Part shown: piece after piece, positions 24,721 through 29,606 of the stretch
How positions within the stretch are numbered: the first letter of the stretch is position 1
Layout of the letters: the number at the start of each line of letters is the position of its first letter
Source of the DNA: an uncultured Ellagibacter sp.
Lineage (GTDB): Bacteria > Actinomycetota > Coriobacteriia > Coriobacteriales > Eggerthellaceae
DNA: 29,606 nucleotides
Assembly: GCF_934617235.1 (NCBI RefSeq)
Contig: NZ_CAKTTZ010000031.1
Location: 1-29,606, forward strand
Direction: 5' to 3'
Made by a program: the position numbers and the translations under genes
The notes under the pieces: generated by a model
Told to the model about the DNA's origin: nothing
Databases searched by the model: none
The model's input: the letters and a program-made list of their open reading frames with translations, nothing else

Positions 24721-24726
24721 GACATC

Positions 24727-26058
24727 ATGACGAATCGTCAAGAGGATTCGCATACCCAAATCACGCAAATCGATTTCGCGCGCGCGGGGGAGATTACGCC
24801 CGCTATGCGCACGGTCGCTCAGAAGGAGGGCCGCTCGCCCGAGTTCATCCGCGAGGGCGTGGCTGCCGGGCGCATTGCCATTCCCGCGAACATCCATCAC
24901 ACGTCGCTTTCCCCTGAAGGTGTGGGCGAGGGGCTGCGCACGAAGGTGAACGTGAACCTGGGAATTTCCAGGGACCTTGCCGATGAGCAGGTTGAATGGG
25001 AAAAGGTCGACACCGCCCTCGAGCTTGGCGCCGAGGCGATCATGGACTTGTCGAACAGCGGGAAGACGCAGTCGTTTCGCACGCGTCTGATCGAGAAATC
25101 GCCTGCGATGATCGGCACCGTTCCCATGTACGATGCCATCGGGTATCTTGAGAAAGCCCTCATCTCCATTACCGCTGAGGACTTCCTCGACGTTGTGCGC
25201 CGTCATGCCGAAGACGGCGTCGACTTCGTCACGATTCACGCAGGCATGAATCGCCGCACCATCGAGTCGTTCAAGGAGACGGGGCGGCTTATGAACGTGG
25301 TGTCGCGCGGCGGGTCGCTCATCTTCGCGTGGATGGAGGCGACGGGTAACGAGAACCCGTTCTACGAGTACTACGACGAGGTGCTCGATATCCTGCACGA
25401 GCACGACGTGACCATCTCCCTCGGCGACGCGATGCGTCCGGGCTGCAATTACGATGCGACCGATGCGGGGCAGATCTCCGAGCTCATCGAAATCGGCAAG
25501 CTCACCAAGCGCGCCTGGGATGCCGGCGTGCAGGTCATGGTCGAGGGTCCGGGGCACATGGCGATTGACGAGATCGCGGCGAACATGAAGCTCGAGAAGC
25601 GTTTGTGCCACAATGCGCCGTTCTATGTGCTCGGCCCGCTCGTGACCGACATCGCTCCAGGATATGACCATATCACCGCAGCTATTGGCGGTGCCATCGC
25701 AGCGAGCTCGGGGGCTGACTTCCTGTGCTATGTCACTCCTGCCGAGCACCTTCGCCTGCCCGATGCCCACGATGTGCGCGAGGGTCTCGTTGCAACGAAG
25801 ATCGCGGCGCACGCAGCTGACATCGCGAAGGGCATCCCTGGTGCACGCGAGCGCGATGCGCGCATGTCGGACGCTCGCCGGCGCATGGACTGGGAAGAGC
25901 AGTTCTCACTTGCGATCGACCCGGTTCGCCCGCGCAAGGTTTTCGAGAGCGCTCCTCCCGAAAACGAAGGAACCTGTACGATGTGCGGCAAGATGTGCGC
26001 CGTCCGCACGGTGAACAAGATCATGGATGGCCTGGTCATCGACCTCGACAACGAATAG
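24727..26058 (+). CDS. thiC: Phosphomethylpyrimidine synthase ThiC
   Basis: A radical-SAM [4Fe-4S] enzyme that rearranges aminoimidazole ribotide to HMP-P, the pyrimidine part of thiamine. The 443-residue product is the short form found in many anaerobes. It has VNVNLGISRD, ALELGAEAIMDLSNSGKT, FVTIHAGMNR, SRGGSLIFAWM, SLGDAMRPGC, VMVEGPGHMAIDE, and YDHITAAIGGAIA. The C-terminal cluster-binding cysteines are Cys417, Cys420 and Cys424 (CTMCGKMC). ATG 24727 follows GGGAGA at the end of the TPP riboswitch. Confidence 0.96.
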   Translation: MTNRQEDSHTQITQIDFARAGEITPAMRTVAQKEGRSPEFIREGVAAGRIAIPANIHHTSLSPEGVGEGLRTKVNVNLGISRDLADEQVEWEKVDTALELGAEAIMDLSNSGKTQSFRTRLIEKSPAMIGTVPMYDAIGYLEKALISITAEDFLDVVRRHAEDGVDFVTIHAGMNRRTIESFKETGRLMNVVSRGGSLIFAWMEATGNENPFYEYYDEVLDILHEHDVTISLGDAMRPGCNYDATDAGQISELIEIGKLTKRAWDAGVQVMVEGPGHMAIDEIAANMKLEKRLCHNAPFYVLGPLVTDIAPGYDHITAAIGGAIAASSGADFLCYVTPAEHLRLPDAHDVREGLVATKIAAHAADIAKGIPGARERDARMSDARRRMDWEEQFSLAIDPVRPRKVFESAPPENEGTCTMCGKMCAVRTVNKIMDGLVIDLDNE

Positions 26059-26080
26059 CAAAACGAAGAAGGGAAACGCA

Positions 26081-26677
26081 ATGCTTGGAGACGAGAACAA
26101 CAACGAGCTGTTCGACCTTGCAGAGTTCGACCCGAAGAAAACGGCCCTGCTCGTAATCGACGAGCTTGGCGACCCAACGGGGACTCCGCTCGAGCAGACG
26201 CTTTTGCCCGCAATCGAGAACACTGCTCGCATCGCGGCAGCGGCACGGTGCGCGGGCGTCCCTGTCATCTTCACAAACGACGCTCATATTCCCGGTCTCG
26301 ACCGCGAGCTGCTGCTTTGGGGCGAGCACGGAATCGCCGGTACCCCTGAAGCTCAGACCTCGCCGCTGCTCGACCCCAAGGAAGGCGATTTCACCATCGA
26401 GAAGCGCCGCTACAGCGCATTTTTCCAGACGGGCCTGCGCCTTCTTCTCGACGAACTCGGCGTCGACACGCTCATCTGCACGGGGATGGACACCAACATC
26501 TGCGTTCGACACACGCTCGCCGACGCGTACTTCAACAATTATCGCCTCATTGTCGCGGGCGACGCGACGGCGACGTTTCTCGTGGGGGATCAGGATGAGG
26601 GGCTTGCGTACTTCAAGACTTGCTATGCAGCCTGTGTCCTCTCGACCGACGACGTCGTGGCCTTGCTCGAGAAGTAG
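26081..26677 (+). CDS. Isochorismatase-family cysteine hydrolase
   Basis: A 198-residue alpha/beta hydrolase of the nicotinamidase/isochorismatase family. The Asp-Lys-Cys triad is intact: Asp27 in LLVIDE, Lys108 in IEKRRYSAF and Cys141 in GMDTNICVRHT. The family hydrolyses amide or vinyl ether bonds in small molecules such as nicotinamide, isochorismate, ureidoacrylate or carbamates, and the substrate cannot be read from this sequence. It lies between thiC and thiD with gaps of 22 and 9 bases, so it is co-transcribed with the TPP-controlled genes. ATG 26081 follows GAAGGG. A role in pyrimidine precursor or thiamine salvage is an inference from context only. Confidence 0.85.
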   Translation: MLGDENNNELFDLAEFDPKKTALLVIDELGDPTGTPLEQTLLPAIENTARIAAAARCAGVPVIFTNDAHIPGLDRELLLWGEHGIAGTPEAQTSPLLDPKEGDFTIEKRRYSAFFQTGLRLLLDELGVDTLICTGMDTNICVRHTLADAYFNNYRLIVAGDATATFLVGDQDEGLAYFKTCYAACVLSTDDVVALLEK

Positions 26678-26686
26678 GGGGCGCTC

Positions 26687-27472
26687 ATGAAGGCGGTTGT
26701 GAGCATAGCTGGGTCGGACTCGAGCGGCGGCGCCGGTATTCAGGCGGACATCAAGACGATCGCGGCCCACCATCTGTACGCGGAAACGGTGATCACCGCG
26801 CTCACCGCACAGAATACGCTGGGAGTGACGGGGGTGCACGAGGTGCCTGCTGCGTTCGTCTCGGAACAGATTGACGCTGTGTTCTCCGACATTCGCCCCG
26901 ATGCGGTGAAGATCGGCATGGTTTCGTCAGCTGAGATCATCCGTGCGATTGCCGCCGGCCTTGATAGGTGGCATGCGGAAAACATAGTGGTCGACCCCGT
27001 CATGGTGGCGACAAGCGGCGCGCGCCTTATCGGCGAGGATGCGATCTCGGCGCTCGTCGAGGAGCTTCTTCCCCGCGCGAGCGTCATCACTCCGAACATC
27101 CCCGAGGCGCAGGTTCTCTGCGGTCGCGAGCTGTCGGACGAGCAGTCGTGCGAGCGTGCTGCGTTGGCTTTAGCCCAATCGCTGGGCGTCGACGTTTTGG
27201 TGAAGGGCGGTCATGGCACCCACGATGCCAACGATGTGCTGGCGACGCAAGAGGGCGCGATTCACTGGTTTCGTCATGAGGCGATCGCGACAAGCAATAC
27301 CCATGGGACGGGCTGCACGCTCTCTTCCGCCATCGCATGCGGCCTTGCGTGTGGGCTTGCCGTTCCCGAGGCGGTCTCGGCTGCCAAGGAATACCTCACG
27401 GGTGCGCTCTCGGCGGGTCTCGATTTGGGGCAGGGAAGTGGACCGCTTGATCACATGTGGCAAAATGCCTGA
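26687..27472 (+). CDS. thiD: Hydroxymethylpyrimidine / phosphomethylpyrimidine kinase ThiD
   Basis: A ribokinase-fold enzyme that phosphorylates HMP and HMP-P to HMP-PP. The 261-residue protein has the substrate segment SIAGSDSSGGAGIQADIKT at the N-terminus, QNTLGV, DAVKIGM, VVDPVMVATSGA, ITPNIPEAQVL, LVKGGHG and the catalytic anion-hole HGTGCTLSSAIACGLA. ATG 26687 is 9 bases after the previous gene. It completes the HMP branch begun by ThiC; no thiE or thiazole-branch gene is in the window. Confidence 0.95.
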   Translation: MKAVVSIAGSDSSGGAGIQADIKTIAAHHLYAETVITALTAQNTLGVTGVHEVPAAFVSEQIDAVFSDIRPDAVKIGMVSSAEIIRAIAAGLDRWHAENIVVDPVMVATSGARLIGEDAISALVEELLPRASVITPNIPEAQVLCGRELSDEQSCERAALALAQSLGVDVLVKGGHGTHDANDVLATQEGAIHWFRHEAIATSNTHGTGCTLSSAIACGLACGLAVPEAVSAAKEYLTGALSAGLDLGQGSGPLDHMWQNA

Positions 27473-27496
27473 TGAGAGCGATGCAGCACCTATATT

Positions 27497-27522
27497 TCGC
27501 AAATTTCTAAAAAAATTTGCGA
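27497..27522. repeat. AT-rich perfect inverted repeat upstream of the tRNA promoter
   Basis: TCGCAAATTT (27497-27506) and AAATTTGCGA (27513-27522) are perfect reverse complements around 6 nt. The right arm ends 7 bases before the -35 box. No T-run follows, so a terminator for thiD is unlikely; an operator or UP-like element is possible. Confidence 0.7.
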
Positions 27523-27529
27523 TAAAGGG

Positions 27530-27558
27530 TTGACGAAATAGCGGGAGGCGCGTAATAT
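27530..27558 (+). promoter_or_regulatory. Promoter of the tRNA-Gln/tRNA-Glu operon
   Basis: TTGACG (27530-27535), a 17-bp spacer and TAATAT (27553-27558) form a near-consensus promoter 54 bases upstream of tRNA-Gln. It closely resembles the promoter at the right edge of the window. Confidence 0.85.
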
Positions 27559-27612
27559 ACATTCTCGCGCTTGCGCCTTGCAAACAAGCAAGAGACGCAC
27601 CGGCAGTTTAGT

Positions 27613-27686
27613 TGGGGTGTCGTCTAATGGCAGGACAGCGGTTTCTGGTGCCGTATGTGAGGGTTCGACTCCTTCCACCCCAGCCA
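27613..27686 (+). tRNA. tRNA-Gln (anticodon CTG)
   Basis: A cloverleaf of 74 nt with a TGGGGTG acceptor 5' strand pairing to CACCCCA, D-arm GTCTAATGGCAGGAC and an anticodon stem around the loop TTCTGGT, giving CTG. The T-loop is TTCGACT, and the 3' CCA is encoded in the DNA. The acceptor start resembles other bacterial tRNA-Gln genes. Confidence 0.93.
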
Positions 27687-27709
27687 TTACGATTCCGAAG
27701 CGCTTATGT

Positions 27710-27786
27710 GGCTCCGTCGTCTAGCGGTTTAGGACGCCGCCCTCTCAAGGCGGAGGTCGAGGGTTCGAATCCCTTCGGAGCTACCA
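27710..27786 (+). tRNA. tRNA-Glu (anticodon CTC)
   Basis: A cloverleaf of 77 nt starting GGCTCCGTCGTCTAG, with anticodon stem CCGCC/GGCGG around CTCTCAA, giving CTC. The T-arm is GAGGG-TTCGAAT-CCCTT, the acceptor 3' strand is CGGAGCT, and the discriminator A is followed by encoded CCA. The G1-U72 end pair is common in tRNA-Glu. It lies 23 bases after tRNA-Gln, on the same transcript. Confidence 0.95.
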
Positions 27787-27796
27787 AGAAACAACA

Positions 27797-27827
27797 GGCC
27801 AGGGCTTGTGCCCTGGCCTTTTTCTTT
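27797..27827 (+). terminator. Rho-independent terminator of the tRNA operon
   Basis: GGCCAGGG (27797-27804) pairs perfectly with CCCTGGCC (27811-27818) around a 6-nt loop, followed by TTTTTCTTT. It begins 10 bases after the tRNA-Glu CCA. Confidence 0.95.
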
Positions 27828-27926
27828 CCCGAGGGGTCCCTGCTTTGTAATCCTCAGCCTGGGTTTCGACCCCGCGCGCTTCTCGCTCGCTTCGCTCGAT
27901 GCCTCGGGTTCAGAGACATAATCCTC

Positions 27927-27970
27927 ACCTCGCGCTCCGCGTCGCGCCCTGCGGCCGCAAAGCGCGAGGT
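27927..27970. repeat. 10-bp inverted repeat downstream of the CCA-adding enzyme gene
   Basis: ACCTCGCGCT (27927-27936) and AGCGCGAGGT (27961-27970) are perfect reverse complements around a GC-rich 24-nt loop. On the minus strand it lies 19 bases after the cca stop but lacks a T-run, so a terminator role is uncertain. The remaining bases 27828-27926 show no gene. Confidence 0.45.
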
Positions 27971-27988
27971 CTTCCTGTCGGAGCTTCG

Positions 27989-29404
27989 CTATTTCACAAG
28001 ATACTCGAGCAGCGCATCCTTCTCGTTGGGCACCCTCTCGTCAATGACGGCATCGAGCGCCCGCGAAAGCGCCGCGCCGACTTCCGGCCCGCGGGGAATT
28101 CCCAATCCCATGACATCGCGCCCGTCGATCGCAAGGCTTTTCAACGTGAAGGCCTCGTTCGCCGCTTGAATATCGTCAAGAATCCTCTCAAGTTCGGACG
28201 CCGCATCGATTCTGCCCGCGCAGTGGGGTGCTTGTCCTCGCGCGTCGCCACGCTTCAGGTCGCAGAGCGCATGGAAAAGTTCGACGTCGCCGTCGAGACG
28301 AGTGAGCATGCGCTTCACCGCGCGGGGAGTCGGCTCGACCACCTCATCGTGGTGCTTCACCAAAGCGAGCACGCGGTTGGCAAACGCCGGCGACATCTTG
28401 AGTCTCGACATAATGCCGCGCGCAATCGTGACGCTCACATTCGCATGTCCATAGAAGTGCCCGACGCCGTTTTCGCCGAAGAAGAAACAAGCGGGCTTGC
28501 CCATATCGTGGAATAGGGCCGCCCAACGCGCAAGGCGGTAGGGGGGCACGCCATCGACAACATGCGCCGTATGCTCGAGTACATCGTAGATGTGGTAGGG
28601 GGTATGCTGCTCGAATCCCTTCATAGCGACAAGCTCGGGCAGCACGCAGGAAAGCACATCGACGTATTTCACCAAAGCGCTTCCGGCAAAGGGAGCAGCG
28701 AGGAGCCGATCGAGCTCATGGGTGATGCGCTCTGCGGAGACGCGATAGACGATCCCCTTATTAGAGAGCATGCCAAAAAGCGTCGATTCCTCGATATCGA
28801 ACCCGAGCTGTGCGGCAAAGCGACATGCGCGGAGGATCCTTAAGGCATCCTCGGAGAATCGCTTGGCGGGATCTCCTACCGCGCGGATCGTTTTCTCACG
28901 CAAATCACCGATGCCACCATAGGGGTCGAGCAATCCTCGGTCAGGGTGGAAGGCGATGGCGTTTATCGTGAAGTCCCGGCGCGCCAAGTCTTCCTCAATT
29001 GATGACACGAATTCGACGGAGCTCGGGTGGCGTGAGTCGCTATACGATCCGTCGCGCCGATAAGTGGTCACTTCGAACGCCTCGTCCCCAACGAGAATGG
29101 TGAGCGTTCCGTGGGCAACGCCGGTTTCATGCGTCCTTAAGCCAGACGCTTCGAAAAGGGTTTGCGCTTGCTGCCATGATGCGCTGGAGGCGATGTCGAT
29201 ATCGGAGCAGGTTCGCCCTAAAAGTGCATCTCGCACGAATCCTCCGACGAACCACGCCTCGAATCCGCCAGCTTCGAGTATGCGAACGACGCGGATTGCG
29301 GAATCGGGAAGCCGTGAGAAGGTGGCCTCGATAGTTTGCGGGATAGGATTGCCCAAAGCTTCATCGCTTATAAGGGAAGGAAAAGAGCAGCTATTATCAG
29401 GCAC
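27989..29404 (-). CDS. cca: CCA tRNA nucleotidyltransferase (class II, HD domain)
   Basis: Builds or repairs the CCA end of tRNA without a template. The 471-residue protein has the class II head: GGFVRDALLGRTCSDIDIA near residue 55 with the catalytic Asp pair, RRDFTINAIAF near 145, and EDALRILRACRFAAQLGF near 187. A C-terminal HD domain follows (LEHTAHVVDG, ALFHDMGKPA, VKHHDE), which suggests added phosphohydrolase activity. The start is GTG (complement of 29402-29404), preceded on the minus strand by AAGGAAC. The gene is convergent with the tRNA operon. Confidence 0.95.
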   Translation of the reverse strand: MPDNSCSFPSLISDEALGNPIPQTIEATFSRLPDSAIRVVRILEAGGFEAWFVGGFVRDALLGRTCSDIDIASSASWQQAQTLFEASGLRTHETGVAHGTLTILVGDEAFEVTTYRRDGSYSDSRHPSSVEFVSSIEEDLARRDFTINAIAFHPDRGLLDPYGGIGDLREKTIRAVGDPAKRFSEDALRILRACRFAAQLGFDIEESTLFGMLSNKGIVYRVSAERITHELDRLLAAPFAGSALVKYVDVLSCVLPELVAMKGFEQHTPYHIYDVLEHTAHVVDGVPPYRLARWAALFHDMGKPACFFFGENGVGHFYGHANVSVTIARGIMSRLKMSPAFANRVLALVKHHDEVVEPTPRAVKRMLTRLDGDVELFHALCDLKRGDARGQAPHCAGRIDAASELERILDDIQAANEAFTLKSLAIDGRDVMGLGIPRGPEVGAALSRALDAVIDERVPNEKDALLEYLVK

Positions 29405-29439
29405 GGTAAAAGTTCCTTACAATATTTTGAGAAAAGGGC

Positions 29440-29468
29440 TTGCATCTTCGTGGAACACTCGGTAGTAT
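29440..29468 (+). promoter_or_regulatory. Upstream tandem promoter at the right edge
   Basis: TTGCAT (29440-29445), a 17-bp spacer and TAGTAT (29463-29468) point to the plus strand. Downstream are short potential hairpins: GCTGCA/TGCAGC, CGCGA/TCGCG and AGCTT-TTCG-AAGCT, all between 29473 and 29532. No gene is seen between this promoter and the next one. Confidence 0.6.
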
Positions 29469-29544
29469 ACACAAGCTGCATTTGCAAGGAGGGTGCAGCC
29501 GCGAGCTATCGCGAGAGCTTTTCGAAGCTTTCAAACCCGCTCAA

Positions 29545-29562
29545 AACTTTTTGAAAAAAGTT
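29545..29562. repeat. AT-rich palindrome upstream of the last promoter
   Basis: AACTTTTT (29545-29552) and AAAAAGTT (29555-29562) are perfect reverse complements with a 2-bp centre, ending one base before the -35 box. It is comparable in placement with the AT-rich palindrome before the tRNA promoter. Confidence 0.6.
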
Positions 29563-29563
29563 C

Positions 29564-29592
29564 TTGACGGCAGGCGGAGGGTCGCGTAATAT
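29564..29592 (+). promoter_or_regulatory. Strong promoter leaving the window on the right
   Basis: TTGACG (29564-29569), a 17-bp spacer and TAATAT (29587-29592). Both hexamers and the spacing are identical to the tRNA-Gln/Glu promoter, and both start regions contain TTGCGCC. A tRNA or rRNA gene just beyond the window is the likely target. Confidence 0.8.
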
Positions 29593-29606
29593 ATCTCCTT
29601 GCGCCG

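Noticed and set aside
27497..27522. Terminator for thiD
   Set aside because: The stem is perfect but AT-rich, and neither side is followed by a T-run; it lies against the tRNA promoter instead.
27710..27786. G1-U72 end pair as a defect in tRNA-Glu
   Set aside because: This end pair with A73 is common in tRNA-Glu of related bacteria and the rest of the cloverleaf is regular.

Overview
This window is a complete division and cell wall (dcw) cluster, with flanking DNA, from a high-GC Gram-positive anaerobe. It most likely belongs to the Coriobacteriia (Eggerthellaceae-like). The evidence is the gene order mraZ-rsmH-ftsL-ftsI-murE-murF-mraY-murD-ftsW-murG-murC-murB-ftsQ-ftsZ-pgeF-yggS-sepF-yggT-divIVA, the absence of ftsA beside ftsZ, the use of SepF and DivIVA, an A-type RNase P RNA, and a short anaerobe-type ThiC. 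The genus cannot be fixed from the sequence alone.

Layout. Positions 1-62 are the tail of an unidentified gene, followed by a terminator. Positions 154-1864 hold a Y-family DNA polymerase gene, broken by a one-base frameshift just before its catalytic Asp-Glu, and an overlapping YolD-like gene. A LexA-like site lies at the promoter. Positions 1865-2519 are non-coding: an 18-bp inverted repeat pair, then a strongly C-rich, G-poor stretch that could be a Rho loading region. Positions 2520-2548 form a promoter with two MraZ boxes in its spacer. Positions 2590-18186 carry thirteen tightly packed genes, mraZ to ftsQ, for peptidoglycan precursor synthesis and the septal synthase. ftsZ has its own promoter and leads pgeF, yggS, sepF, yggT and divIVA, ending at a terminator near 23379.

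rnpB follows on the minus strand. It is divergent from a thiamine gene group: thiN, then a TPP riboswitch, thiC, an isochorismatase-family hydrolase and thiD. A strong promoter then drives tRNA-Gln(CUG) and tRNA-Glu(CUC), which end at a clear terminator. The CCA-adding enzyme gene is convergent with them on the minus strand. The window closes with two tandem plus-strand promoters; the second is a near copy of the tRNA promoter, so a stable RNA gene probably starts just outside.

How the genes work together. MraY, MurG and MurB-F make lipid II. FtsW and FtsI polymerise and cross-link it at the septum under FtsQ and FtsL control. FtsZ is tied to the membrane by SepF, and DivIVA marks curved membrane. 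The most unusual signal is shared by several divisome proteins. The cytoplasmic tails of FtsI, FtsW and FtsQ are long, disordered and rich in Arg and Ser but nearly free of Lys, while SepF carries a Tyr/Asp-rich acidic segment. This suggests a charge and cation-pi based assembly, which is an inference.
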